Shown: positions 27,201 to 35,180, counted from the stretch's first letter. The stretch is DNA of 64,000 nucleotides from Thiovibrio frasassiensis (GCF_029607905.1 NZ_JAPHEH010000001.1:2633530-2697529), one strand, 5' to 3'. A program made the numbers and translations. The notes: a model not told the origin generated them from the sequence alone.

Positions 27201-27597
27201 TCACCCCGGCAAGAGGGGTGGCGGGGGCATAGGTGCGCACCAGCCAGTAGCAGATATGGTGCAACTCTTTCACCACCTGCAGAGCGTCGTACTGGCGCAC
27301 CGGTCTCTGGCTGTGGACGGCTTGGTTGCCGAGCTTCTGGATGACGCGGGCTTTCTGAAAGACCGGCTGCGGTAGCAGGTTCTGGAAGGAGGGTTCGTGC
27401 AGCAGCGCCCCGAGGCTGTTGTCGTAGGGCATGCGCAGGCTGCGGTCGTGGCGGTAGAGCCAGTGCACCGCCGCCTCCAGGGTGAAGCGGGCGTGAAAGC
27501 AGGCGGCGCGCGGGTCGCCCATGATGTGGCCTTCCGCTCTGGCGGCGGATTCCGCGATGTCGCGAAATTCTTGGGGCAGGAAGGTGAAGTTGCTCAT
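24205..27597 (-). CDS. hsdR: Type I restriction endonuclease subunit R
   Basis: This 1130-residue protein is the motor and nuclease subunit of a type I restriction system. It starts with a DUF4145-like region (FLPQEFRDIAESAARAEGHIMGDPRAACFHARFTLE), then a coiled-coil stretch (about 170-215). The PD-(D/E)xK-type nuclease domain follows (LLRAGWPLD, then GKPLAVVEAKKT). The helicase core has MATGTGKTRTA (Walker A) and LVIIDEAHRS (DEAH), then motif SVDMLDTGIDVPEV. A C-terminal EcoEI-like region closes it. Its start overlaps the hsdS stop by 4 bp, completing an M-S-R operon. It seems intact. Confidence 0.95.
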   Translation of the reverse strand: MSNFTFLPQEFRDIAESAARAEGHIMGDPRAACFHARFTLEAAVHWLYRHDRSLRMPYDNSLGALLHEPSFQNLLPQPVFQKARVIQKLGNQAVHSQRPVRQYDALQVVKELHHICYWLVRTYAPATPLAGVIWQDDRVPKPAKAEEVVSRKELEKLEATLAEQNRKDLKQQQERDSLDAELQRLREELAKVRAQAEQTADTHDYSEAETRSYLIDVDLLRAGWPLDKKRDREYEVIGMPNNKGVGYVDYVLWGDDGKPLAVVEAKKTTVDPRVGQQQAKLYADCLEQMHGQRPLIFYTNGYKTRLWDDLSYPPRRVAGFYKKDELQRLILRRSQKNNLDVAQIKDGIVERYYQKRAIGSIFNQFTQARRKALLVMATGTGKTRTAIALVDVLQRAGWVKRALFLADRVSLVNQAVGAFKAHLPESSPVNLVTERDTEGRVYVCTYPTMLNLIDQTDGGEARFGVGHFDLVIIDEAHRSVYQKYGAIFRYFDSMLVGLTATPREEVDHNTYDLFELEPGVPTDAYELQTAVADGFLVPPRAQQVDLKFPREGIDYESLSEEEKEQWESLDWGDDADERGMPTQVNATAINNWLFNRDTVDKVLQHLMEHGHKVDGGDRLAKTIIFARNHKHAEFIEERFNHHYPHYKGHFARIIDNYATYPQSLIDDFSQKGKAPHIAISVDMLDTGIDVPEVANLAFFKPVYSKIKFWQMIGRGTRLCPELFGPDEDKEDFRVFDFCFNFDFFNENPQGIEGGGGVPLAIRLFRARVQLLGQMQQLPELDPEAKLREGITSGLHEEVTAMNRENFIVRMHLEAVEKYQDRGAWDKLGEEDREVLQREVACLPSELATDEIESRMFDLTVLRMQLALAQNEPNTLERHRQKVVEIAMLLEEKATIPAVKAQLSYLAALQETGFWEGLNLEMLEEMRLRLRNLVVFLDKKKRKIVYTDFKDEVLGVREPEAVYMPRMTGAQYEKKVRDYLRNHLNHLVIHRLRTNQPLTETDLKGLEQALCEIGEEDGQTLLSSLLARSGAPSLAWFVRSLVGMDRAVAQAAFSQFLNDRSLTEPQMRFVETIIDQLTARGVMEASALYEPPFSNLHAGGPDALFADKNKVIDGIFGALNVVQTGLKGQLA

Positions 27598-28772
27598 GGC
27601 AACAGCTCTCCGTTGAAGGCGCGCTGTTGCAGGGAGGCGAAGAGGGTGTCGAGTTCGGCCAGATGACTACGGAGCCGGGCTTTCTGCTGCTCGATTGATT
27701 CGACGATGGTGGCGAAGCGGTGTTGGAGGTCGAGAGGAGGCTGTGGAAACGGTACAGTCTTGAGTTTCACTCCGGTGAGGTGCGCAATTGTCGCCGAGTT
27801 AGTGAAGTCTCGAAAGCCTCCATTCTTAGCCATAAACCACATGCACTGCTGGACGTATTCAGGGACAGATTTAGAAGGATTCAGCCTTACTCTATGCAGA
27901 GCTTTTTGAAAGTAAACGTCCTTCATTTCGCCCCGCCAGATGGCAGTCCTTCCAACTTCACCGCCCTCGCAAACTAGAAGATCACCATCTTTCAGTTCAA
28001 ATTCTTTGCGATCTTTCTCTGTAAAGTCCATGCGCCTCAGGTCGTCCAGCACAAAACGGCCCCACTGCACATTGAAGTTCGCAAGGTACGGAAATTGACA
28101 ATTCCCGGCCTCCTTACCTTTATCGAGCATCTTTCCAAGGCGGCTGGTCCCGACCTCTTTGAAATCCACAACTCTCCACCCCTTCGGGTTGGTCACGGGA
28201 TCGCCGAACATGTCGAGGAAGGTCGATTGGAGCAGGGTGTCGAGCTGGGCGAGGGACTCGCGCCGCTTGGCCCGCAGCCCGTCCGCCGCGTCCAGGATGA
28301 CCGCAATCCGCTTCTGCTCGGCGAGGGGAGGGAGGGGGATTTGTATATCCTCAACAATCTTTTTGGAGACTTCCTTAAATGTTGCTCCGCGTCCAAGTCG
28401 TTGAACGTCCTCCCGGTGTATATCCAACCACCAGTAAAGGTAATCGGGAGAAAGAATGCCGTTGCGCGGCACCATGTTCTTAAAGCCCTGGTTGGTGCAC
28501 ACAGGAATTTTATTGATTGCCACCAGCCCTATCGGCGCACGTGAGCTGAACAATACCGAGTCAGCAGGTAGCATTTTTGCAGAACAGCTTCTGAGGCCGG
28601 CTGTCGTTATTTTCCTTGGTGTATCAGTCAAATATTTCTGCACATTGTCGCTCAGGTCTTTGGGCGTAACCCAAGGCACGTCACCATCCCAAAATGCCGG
28701 GGTCCCGGTTTTGGGAGTTGCGCCAGAAACTACTTCGCACACTTCCCCGATAGTGGCAGTTGCCCACTTCAT
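27594..28772 (-). CDS. hsdS: Type I restriction specificity subunit S
   Basis: This 392-residue protein has two target-recognition domains separated by helical spacers, the typical S-subunit plan. The first TRD begins KWATATIGEVCEVVSGATPKTG and ends in PLPPLAEQKRIAVILDAADGL. The second has VVDFKEVGTSRLGKMLDKGK and ends in PFPQPPLDLQHRFATIVESIEQQKARL. It sets the DNA sequence recognised by the methylase and endonuclease. It overlaps hsdM and hsdR by 4 bp each, so the three are tightly coupled. Confidence 0.94.
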   Translation of the reverse strand: MKWATATIGEVCEVVSGATPKTGTPAFWDGDVPWVTPKDLSDNVQKYLTDTPRKITTAGLRSCSAKMLPADSVLFSSRAPIGLVAINKIPVCTNQGFKNMVPRNGILSPDYLYWWLDIHREDVQRLGRGATFKEVSKKIVEDIQIPLPPLAEQKRIAVILDAADGLRAKRRESLAQLDTLLQSTFLDMFGDPVTNPKGWRVVDFKEVGTSRLGKMLDKGKEAGNCQFPYLANFNVQWGRFVLDDLRRMDFTEKDRKEFELKDGDLLVCEGGEVGRTAIWRGEMKDVYFQKALHRVRLNPSKSVPEYVQQCMWFMAKNGGFRDFTNSATIAHLTGVKLKTVPFPQPPLDLQHRFATIVESIEQQKARLRSHLAELDTLFASLQQRAFNGELLP

Positions 28773-30250
28773 CCCAACAACCCCTCCAGCTCCTCGCGCC
28801 CCTCACCAATCTCCTCCTCCAGCTTGGCCAGCCGCTGCAGGATCACCTTGGGCGGATCATAGTCCACTGCTTTATACTCCACCTCCTTGTAGCGGTTAAT
28901 GGAGAGGTCGTAGTCGTTCCCGGCGATCTCCACCTTGGGCACGCAGAAGCTCTGCTCGGTGCGCTTGCGCTTGGTTTCCGCCTTGCGGTTTTGCCAGCGG
29001 CTGAGGATGTCCGGTAGGTCACTCTTGTCCGGCTGCGGGGTGCGTTTGTCGTCCAGCGAAAAGCCGTCCGATTTCATGTCGTAGAACCAGACCTGGTCGG
29101 TGCCGCCGGAGTTGGTCTTGGTGAAGAAGAGGATGGCGGTGGAGACCCCGGCGTAGGGCTTGAACACCCCCGAGGGCATGGAGACGATCCCGTCGAGCTT
29201 CTGCTCCTCAACGAGCATTTTACGCAGGGCCTTATGCGCATTGGACGAGCCGAACAGCACCCCGTCCGGCACGATGACCGCCGCCCGGCCGCCGCTCTGC
29301 AGCAAGCGCAGGAAGAGGGCCAGGAAGAGCAGCTCGGTCTTCTTGGTTTTAACGATCTGCAGCAGGTCCTTGGCGGTGGACTCGTAGTCGAGGCTGCCGG
29401 CAAAGGGCGGGTTGGCGAGGAGTAGCGAGTACTTCTCGGCCTCGTTATCGTCGGCCTGGGCCAGGGAGTCGCGGTAGCGGATGTCCGGGTTCTCCACCCC
29501 GTGGAGCAGCATGTTCATGCTGCCGATGCGGAGCATGGTGGAGTCGAAGTCGTAGCCATGAAAGGTGCCCTCGTTGAAGCGGCGGCGGGAGGCTTCGTCA
29601 CGGTAGATGGCGTCGCTGTGGTGCTTGACCAGATACTCCGAGGTGGCGATCAAAAAACCGGCGGTGCCGCAGGCCGGGTCGCAGATCTTGTCTTTCGGAG
29701 TCGGAGCGGTCATCTCCACCATCAGCTTGATGATATGGCGCGGGGTACGGAACTGGCCGTTCTGCCCGGCGGTGGCAATCTTGCCGAGCATGTACTCGTA
29801 GAGGTCGCCCTTGGTATCGGTGTCTGCCATCTCGATGGAGTCGAGCTGATCGACCACGTTGGCCAGCACTCGAGGGGTCGGCATCATGAACAGGGCGTCC
29901 TTCATGTGGTGGGTGTAGGTGGAGTCTTCCGGGTCGCGGTCGCCGTTGTTGCCGAGCTGCTTGATGAAGGGAAAAACCTCGTCGCGCAGCGTGACGAACA
30001 TCTTATCCGGCGCCGTCTCTTTAAAGCGCGACCAGCGCAGGTTGTCCTGGGCTTTGGAGAAAACCGGCTCCTCAATGGGCTTGCCGGTGCGGGCCGCCTT
30101 GCTCTCTTTCAAAGTCTGTAGCTCATCGAGCCGCTTGATGAAAAGCAGGTAGGTCAACTGCTCGATGACCGACAACGGGTTCGAGATGCCCCCGGACCAC
30201 ATGGTGTCCCAAATTTTATCGATTTTGGATCGTATTTCGCCGGTGATCAT
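28769..30250 (-). CDS. hsdM: Type I restriction modification methyltransferase subunit M
   Basis: This 493-residue N6-adenine methyltransferase has an N-terminal helical HsdM_N-like region, the SAM-binding motif DPACGTAGFLIATSEYLV (about residues 186-203) and the catalytic NPPFAGS motif (near 280). It methylates host DNA to protect it from HsdR. Its stop overlaps hsdS by 4 bp. The ribosome-binding site is weak. The AbiF-like gene lies just 43 bp upstream in the same direction, so it could be co-transcribed. Confidence 0.95.
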   Translation of the reverse strand: MITGEIRSKIDKIWDTMWSGGISNPLSVIEQLTYLLFIKRLDELQTLKESKAARTGKPIEEPVFSKAQDNLRWSRFKETAPDKMFVTLRDEVFPFIKQLGNNGDRDPEDSTYTHHMKDALFMMPTPRVLANVVDQLDSIEMADTDTKGDLYEYMLGKIATAGQNGQFRTPRHIIKLMVEMTAPTPKDKICDPACGTAGFLIATSEYLVKHHSDAIYRDEASRRRFNEGTFHGYDFDSTMLRIGSMNMLLHGVENPDIRYRDSLAQADDNEAEKYSLLLANPPFAGSLDYESTAKDLLQIVKTKKTELLFLALFLRLLQSGGRAAVIVPDGVLFGSSNAHKALRKMLVEEQKLDGIVSMPSGVFKPYAGVSTAILFFTKTNSGGTDQVWFYDMKSDGFSLDDKRTPQPDKSDLPDILSRWQNRKAETKRKRTEQSFCVPKVEIAGNDYDLSINRYKEVEYKAVDYDPPKVILQRLAKLEEEIGEGREELEGLLG

Positions 30251-30293
30251 ATAATCTCGCTAAACTCCCAGTTTTTTAGCAACGACAGCACTA

Positions 30294-31193
30294 TTAATTC
30301 TTATTGCATGCAACCCAGAACGGTCGCTCTTGCCAATCATCCGGAAAGCCCATGGCTTGTGACCGCACATCCGGATGCTTGACAAAAAGGTTTGCTAACC
30401 GCTGCTTCCATGTATTTTGGTTAATGCTATCCATGAGGTATGCCAGCATAACCAGGGTATTGTAAAGACGTTTCCCGTCTGTGTGGTTAAAATTTCCCTG
30501 TAGATCAGCAGGTCTTTTCCGCGGCAGTTTCCAGGCAAAGGGAAATAATCGATTCCAGAGCCGGGCATGATGGGCGCAATGATTACGCACTATGCTGAGA
30601 TGATGGAGAAAGGAGGTGAGATTCACCTCGTCTACGTCATAGGCATGGGCAATGGCATTGCGGTCACTGCCATGCCTCAGATTGGCGTACCATTTTGAGA
30701 GTTGCCCCAGAGTCATGACCTCGCAGACAACCCAGAGGGGAGGGAGTTCTTCGTCGTATTTTCTGAAGTGCTTGATGAAAATCTCGGAACTTCTATTTAC
30801 CGTTTCCTTGAGTGCGGTGATATTTTCCGCGTGGTTCCAATTTGCCTTGAAGAGATCTCCTTGCAGGTGAGCATGAGGCCCATAGGTGTGCGCAAGGAGA
30901 TAGGCCCAACGGGTGCGCAGGGAAACTTCAACTCGCTCGATTGCATCCATGACCAACAGGCGCAACTCACGGTCAAATATGTAGTGCTCCAAAATCAGAT
31001 TAAAGTCGGTACCGGGCTTGAACTGATGAGTGGGATGGTCTTGCTCGTAGGGAAGCCAATAAGCGGCCAGACGGTAGTAATTGAGGTGGGCGAGATAGCG
31101 TTTAGCCCGGTCGCGGTCTGTGATTACCATGCCGCGGTCGATAAGCAGGCCAATCTGTTCATCAAAAGATTTAGGGGGCTTGGTAAATTGCAT
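30294..31193 (-). CDS. Abi_2/AbiF-like abortive infection protein with HEPN motif
   Basis: This 299-residue protein has the Abi_2 family hallmarks: a KPPKSFDEQIGLLIDRGMVI N-terminus, LAHLNYYRLAAYWLP, and the HEPN ribonuclease motif RNHCAHH (R-x4-6-H, in LSIVRNHCAHHARLWNR, about residues 201-217). AbiF-type proteins are RNA-guided or RNA-inhibited toxins in abortive infection and are related to Cas13. A hairpin RNA with its own terminator lies directly upstream, as described for abiF genes. GGGGGCTGG precedes the ATG. It sits next to an intact type I restriction operon. Confidence 0.88.
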   Translation of the reverse strand: MQFTKPPKSFDEQIGLLIDRGMVITDRDRAKRYLAHLNYYRLAAYWLPYEQDHPTHQFKPGTDFNLILEHYIFDRELRLLVMDAIERVEVSLRTRWAYLLAHTYGPHAHLQGDLFKANWNHAENITALKETVNRSSEIFIKHFRKYDEELPPLWVVCEVMTLGQLSKWYANLRHGSDRNAIAHAYDVDEVNLTSFLHHLSIVRNHCAHHARLWNRLFPFAWKLPRKRPADLQGNFNHTDGKRLYNTLVMLAYLMDSINQNTWKQRLANLFVKHPDVRSQAMGFPDDWQERPFWVACNKN

Positions 31194-31206
31194 TACCAGC
31201 CCCCAT

Positions 31207-31279
31207 AAAAAGAAACCCCCAATGGTGCGCAGATCTTACGAGATGCGTTGGGGGTGTTGTTCAAAATTAAGTAATAATT
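31207..31279 (-). ncRNA. Candidate abiF-type antitoxin RNA upstream of the Abi gene
   Basis: The minus strand carries a promoter-like pair (TTGCAT at 31314-31309, TATTTT at 31291-31286, 17 bp apart), then a hairpin. The outer stem is ACCCCCAA/TTGGGGGT (31255-31248 with 31222-31215), with an inner CGCA/TGCG and a TCT/AGA cap and an asymmetric 5-nt bulge. TTTCTTTTT follows. The hairpin therefore doubles as a terminator that ends 14 bp before the Abi start codon. A conserved structured RNA at this place is known for abiF genes. Whether this is a homologue needs a covariance search; the ends are inferred. Confidence 0.6.
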
Positions 31280-31356
31280 TAGCATAAAATATCGAACCTG
31301 AACAAAGGATGCAAGCTTTTTCTTATTGTCGCTGATCACAACTGCATGAAAGTAAC

Positions 31357-31382
31357 ACTAGATAAAACTAGGACAAAACTAG
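31357..31382. promoter_or_regulatory. Three ACTAG repeats upstream of the abi RNA
   Basis: ACTAG occurs at 31357-31361, 31367-31371 and 31378-31382, spaced 10 and 11 bp. The last two copies are part of a near-perfect 11-bp tandem repeat (AAAACTAGGAC then AAAACTAGGCA). They lie between the Mrr-like gene and the candidate promoter and could be an operator; this is inference. Confidence 0.4.
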
Positions 31383-31418
31383 GCACACTCCCCAATTTTA
31401 TCCCGCATCCAAAATATG

Positions 31419-32318
31419 TTATATGGTTATTGGTACTACGCTTCTACACTTTGGGTACTGCGAGCACCCCCAAAACTCTTTCCCGGCATTCGCCCCCTGC
31501 CTGGCAGTTCTTTTCACCATAGCATTATTACATTTCGGGCAAAACGGTGATGCGCTCGTCTCTTTGTTTGACCGGGGGGTGTCTTTAATTCCCGGCGGAG
31601 GAACATTTTTCTTTTCAAGCGGATGAGCGGCCAGGGCAGCATTGATCATCTTCACCAGCTTACCACCATCGATAAGCGTAATATTCTTATCTTCGGCAAA
31701 GCTCACTGCGTCATCGGTAAAGACACCGGAGGTAACGACAAATCCCCCTTTTGCGCCATTTGCCACCATCACCCCAAAGAATTCCCGCACCACCGCAACC
31801 CCGACCTTGAAAGCCTTCCATTGCTTGCACTGCACCAAATACTTCTGTCCATTCAAACTCATCTCAAGATCGATACCGCCGTCAGCGCCGCCACCGCCTG
31901 TTTCTTTTACCGTATACCCCTTGCGCCGGAAGGACTCTCCGACAAGCAGTTCGAATTCCTGCCAGGTTAACCGTTCAACTGCCTGCAAGGCGGAACTTTT
32001 CGTTTCCGTTGGTGAATGGGTGGCTATGGATTCGTAGAGTTGTTTGTTTTTTCGCTGCTTAAAAAAAGACAGCACTGCGCCAAACAGGAATGCAAGTGGC
32101 AGAAGCATTTGGGCAAAAACGGCGACCGTCACCCCTAATTGGTTGAGAGCAACGTTCCCCATGTTGCCAACAGTGGCCGGCTGGTCAACTGTAATCCCCG
32201 TGACAGCATGCAAAACGATATAAGATCCCACAGCCAGAAGCAGACAAGTTTTCCATGAGAATTTTGATGCAATTTCAACAAGGTCCTCAAAACCACTTTG
32301 TCTTCTTCGCCTCGCCAT
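31419..32318 (-). CDS. Mrr-like restriction endonuclease with membrane segments and zinc finger
   Basis: From MARRRRQ at 32318 (preceded by a G-rich tract) this is a 299-residue protein. Two hydrophobic segments near the N-terminus (LLLAVGSYIVLHAVTGI, and VFAQMLLPLAFLFGAVLSFF) suggest a membrane anchor. An Mrr-type PD-(D/E)xK domain follows (LTWQEFELLVGESFRRKGYTV, GGGADGGIDLEM, VQCKQW), then a C-terminal four-Cys zinc finger (FCPKCNNAM, then FWGCSQYPKC). Mrr enzymes cut methylated or foreign DNA. Its first part and upstream region are duplicated at 33951-34304. It starts 10 codons into a longer open frame beginning at 32348. Confidence 0.85.
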   Translation of the reverse strand: MARRRRQSGFEDLVEIASKFSWKTCLLLAVGSYIVLHAVTGITVDQPATVGNMGNVALNQLGVTVAVFAQMLLPLAFLFGAVLSFFKQRKNKQLYESIATHSPTETKSSALQAVERLTWQEFELLVGESFRRKGYTVKETGGGGADGGIDLEMSLNGQKYLVQCKQWKAFKVGVAVVREFFGVMVANGAKGGFVVTSGVFTDDAVSFAEDKNITLIDGGKLVKMINAALAAHPLEKKNVPPPGIKDTPRSNKETSASPFCPKCNNAMVKRTARQGANAGKEFWGCSQYPKCRSVVPITI

Positions 32319-32407
32319 ACCCGCCCCCAGCTCATTTTTTAACTGCATCCCATAGCGCCGGAATATCCTAGCAGGTTTTACACGCTATACCAATACCGAA
32401 AGAATAC
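32054..32407. repeat. Copy A of a 354-bp duplication
   Basis: This stretch covers the Mrr-like N-terminus and its upstream region. It aligns over its full 354 bp without gaps to 33951-34304: same lengths, several substitutions, and shared landmarks such as TATCCTAGCAGGTTTTAC in the upstream part. Confidence 0.8.
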
Positions 32408-32538
32408 TGATCTTCTGAGGGGAAAATCAGGGACATCCCCCATATTCTTTGTTTTTGAATTTGCTCAAATAAAAACCGTCGGGATATCCTCCCGCCACTC
32501 CACCCCGGAATCCTTGTCTTGCGGAGATGCCTGGGATT

Positions 32539-33612
32539 TCACTTGCGGCCTCTCGTTTTCCCAACCGGTTTTTTCCCCTCGGTCAGTTGCCTGGCCGCTG
32601 CCTCCAGTTGCTTGATCGATTCCGCCTCTCCCTGGCTTTCTTTGTCTTCCCTGCGGCGTTGGGCGAATTGTTCATATTCGGCACCGGCATGCTCTTCAGC
32701 GGTCTTCCGGCTCACCCCTCCGGCATTGGGCAACACCCGCCGGTCATTGAAGCGGAGGAAGTCGTCAAGCTTCTGCTCCCAGTCCTTCATGAACACCTGT
32801 TTGCGTCGTCGGGCCTGATCCTCGGCAAAATCGAGCCACATGACCACGATGCGGTTCAGCTCGTCGATCTCCTCTTCGCTCAGATAGTTCTTGGCAATGG
32901 TCACGTCGGTCTTGCGCACCTCGCCCGCCTTCCAATTGGTGAGCCCCATGTTGGGCAGCAGATGATCGGCGCGGGCGCGGACCAGTTCGGGGGCGGTCAG
33001 GCCGGTGGCGGCGAAGTGCAGCTTGTTCTGGATGATGCTGAAAAATTTGGCGGCTTCGGGCCGGCTCGGTTCGTAGTCCGCAGCCATGGCGAAGATTTCC
33101 TTCACCCGCAGATACATGCGCCGCTCGCTGGCCCGGATGTCGCGGATGCGGGCCAGCATTTCATCGAAATAATCGGGCACAGGGGAACCCGGCACCGGCG
33201 GGTTCTTCAACCGCTCATCGTCCATGACAAAGCCCTTGACGATGTACTCCTTCAGCCGCTGGGTGGCCCAGATGCGGAAACGGGTGGCGATCAGGCTCTT
33301 GACCCGGTAGCCCACCGAGATGATCATGTCGAGATTATAGAAATCCAGAGCGCGTTGAACTTGGCGAGAACCTTCCTGCCGAACCGACAAGAATTTCTTG
33401 TGAGTTGCCGTAGGGGCAAGCTCATCCTCGGAATAGATGTTCTGAATATGTTGACTGATGTTCTGCTGAGTGGTTTGAAACAGTTCGGCCATCAATTGCT
33501 GGGTGAGCCAGACTGTCTCGTTCTCCAGCCGGACATCGAGCTTCAGCTTGCCGTCATCGGTCTGATAGATGAGCACTTCACCTTCACTCGGCGGCAACAA
33601 TTTTTTACTCAT
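32539..33612 (-). CDS. RhuM-family protein
   Basis: This 357-residue protein has the RhuM N-terminal pattern: SEGEVLIYQTDDGKLKLDVRLENETVWLTQQLMAELF, then NISQHIQNIYSEDEL, and [29 protein letters not shown]. RhuM proteins are found in genomic islands and near toxin-antitoxin or restriction genes; their activity is not established, and the helix-turn-helix-like WLTQQLMAELFQTTQQNISQHI suggests DNA binding. The C-terminal third is charged and helical. GAGGTGA precedes the ATG at 33612. It lies between the Mrr-like gene and tRNA-Val, and inside the two copies of the 354-bp duplication. Confidence 0.88.
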   Translation of the reverse strand: MSKKLLPPSEGEVLIYQTDDGKLKLDVRLENETVWLTQQLMAELFQTTQQNISQHIQNIYSEDELAPTATHKKFLSVRQEGSRQVQRALDFYNLDMIISVGYRVKSLIATRFRIWATQRLKEYIVKGFVMDDERLKNPPVPGSPVPDYFDEMLARIRDIRASERRMYLRVKEIFAMAADYEPSRPEAAKFFSIIQNKLHFAATGLTAPELVRARADHLLPNMGLTNWKAGEVRKTDVTIAKNYLSEEEIDELNRIVVMWLDFAEDQARRRKQVFMKDWEQKLDDFLRFNDRRVLPNAGGVSRKTAEEHAGAEYEQFAQRRREDKESQGEAESIKQLEAAARQLTEGKKPVGKTRGRK

Positions 33613-33814
33613 TTCGTCACCTCGGCCGACATGGGCAATGAGGATTTCCCGGGACACCTTGCGCAATTCCTGTCTATCCCCAGATCAAAATCAAATTCCG
33701 GGGACACAATACTTAATTCCTGCCAAAAGAATTGAAACCAATCCCTATTTTTTATTCGGCAGCAAAGTTCGGTTGTTACCGGCGGCGGAATGCACTATTA
33801 TTCAAGAAAAGATA

Positions 33815-33889
33815 GGGCGATTAGCTCAGCGGGAGAGCACTGCCTTCACACGGCAGGGGTCACTGGTTCGATCCCAGTATCGCCCACCA
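33815..33889 (+). tRNA. tRNA-Val (anticodon CAC)
   Basis: The cloverleaf has GGGCGAT/ATCGCCC acceptor arms, discriminator A, and a CCA end. The anticodon stem is CTGCC/GGCAG around TTCACAC, giving anticodon CAC for GUG codons. The T arm contains GGTTCGATCC. It borders the defence island, a typical integration site, although no second copy of its 3' end was seen in the window. Confidence 0.95.
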
Positions 33890-33930
33890 TTGCAGACAAC
33901 GGGAGCATTCGCCCCCGGCTTTGCGATGTT

Positions 33931-34215
33931 TTAGATCTGTTCCTTTTCCCGCTGCTTAAAAAAAGACCACCCCGCCCCGATCAGAAAACAAAAAGGCAGA
34001 AGCACCTGCCCGAAGGCGGCAAACGTCACAACAAATTGTTTGAGCATAAAGTTTCCCATGATCCCGACACTGGCCGGTTGGTCAACCTGAATCCCCGCAA
34101 CCGCATGCAGAACCAGATAGGATACCAGCGCCAGAGCCAAGCCAACCTTCCACGGTAATTTTGAGGCGACTTCAACAATATCCTCAAAAACGCTTTGCCT
34201 TCTCCGCCTCGCCAT
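33931..34215 (-). pseudogene. Truncated copy of the Mrr-like N-terminus
   Basis: MARRRRQSVFEDIVEVASKLP begins a 94-residue frame that follows the first quarter of the Mrr-like protein, including both hydrophobic segments and SFFKQR. It then stops at 33931 without nuclease or zinc-finger domains. The end lies 41 bp from tRNA-Val, so the rest was lost at that boundary. It might still be made as a small membrane protein. Confidence 0.75.
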
Positions 34216-34304
34216 ACCCGCCCCCAGCTCATTTTTTAACTGCATCCATTATTGCCGGATTATCCTAGCAGGTTTTACCCTCTATACCAATACAGAAAGA
34301 ATAC
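33951..34304. repeat. Copy B of the 354-bp duplication
   Basis: This is the partner of 32054-32407, in the same orientation and of the same length. It ends close to tRNA-Val, while copy A has intact downstream sequence. The copies have diverged by scattered substitutions. Confidence 0.8.
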
Positions 34305-34325
34305 GGAGCGTCTGTGCCGATTTTT

Positions 34326-35180
34326 TCAATTTCCGGTGACATCATCGTCCGGCCGCAAGGGGTGCCCCCCAAGCGCATAGGCGCCAACCTCCAGTTCCAG
34401 ATGATACCGCCTATTCCATTCCGGCGCCGGGGCGAAACGCCAAACCCAGCTATCATTTGGGGACTCCAGATCCCCCTCCCCCAGAATAACCTCCCGCTCC
34501 ACCTCGCTTTCATCCAAGCCCCGTACCACCATGGCGCGGTCGCCAATGAGGAGGCGCACTCCGGGCAGACCCTGTAGCCATTCGAGGTGGCGCAGCGCTG
34601 CGGCCCGGCGGAGGTGCAGAGGGAAATCATCGTCCCGGGGACGCCCTTTTGCTAACCACTTGGCCGGCAGGGAGCCGAGCTGGGAGGCAAGATTGACAGA
34701 AACAACGAGGTCGCAGCCTGCGGCAAGATCGGCGGGCAGGCTTGGCGAGGCTTGGCGGAACAGGGTAATCGCCGCTTCGTCGGCAAGTCTGTTGCCTGCT
34801 TGGTACAGTTTCTCCACTGCTCCGGTACAGTCGAAATCAAGGCAGGTGATATTGGGGGCCACGGCCTTGGATTTGCGACGGTTGCGGGGCAGATGCAGGA
34901 TATCGGCCAGGACCACCTGCTGAAAACGTTCGGCCAGTTCGGCCAGGGGCACGTCGTTGATCAACCCGCCCCCCAGGATCAGGACGGTGCGGTGCTGGGT
35001 ACAACCATCGGCCGCGGCGAGGATGGCATTGCGACTGCGCGCAAGATGCGGCTCCCAGCTGGCGCGGTTGCGTTGGTAACGGTCTTCAATGGCCAGCTGT
35101 TCACGGAGAAAACCCATCCGCCGGAGATAGCGGGGGCAGGGGGTGAGCAGGCTTTCCAGCCAGAGGGTAATCAGGGACAT
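34326..35180 (-). CDS. Class I methyltransferase-like hypothetical protein
   Basis: From MSLITLWLESLLTPCP this is a 284-residue protein. A Rossmann-like stretch, RTVLILGGGLINDVPLAELAERFQQVVLADIL (about residues 65-96), resembles a SAM-binding motif I-II pair, and LAAGCDLVVSVNLASQLGSLP (about 153-173) fits motif IV-V. The substrate is unknown. There is no good ribosome-binding site before the ATG. It lies just outside the duplicated Mrr copy and is divergent from no gene; yheU lies upstream in the same direction. Confidence 0.65.
   Translation of the reverse strand: MSLITLWLESLLTPCPRYLRRMGFLREQLAIEDRYQRNRASWEPHLARSRNAILAAADGCTQHRTVLILGGGLINDVPLAELAERFQQVVLADILHLPRNRRKSKAVAPNITCLDFDCTGAVEKLYQAGNRLADEAAITLFRQASPSLPADLAAGCDLVVSVNLASQLGSLPAKWLAKGRPRDDDFPLHLRRAAALRHLEWLQGLPGVRLLIGDRAMVVRGLDESEVEREVILGEGDLESPNDSWVWRFAPAPEWNRRYHLELEVGAYALGGHPLRPDDDVTGN

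Noticed and set aside
25651-27375. 574-codon rightward frame antisense to hsdR
   Set aside because: It has no motifs and lies entirely within the intact hsdR gene.
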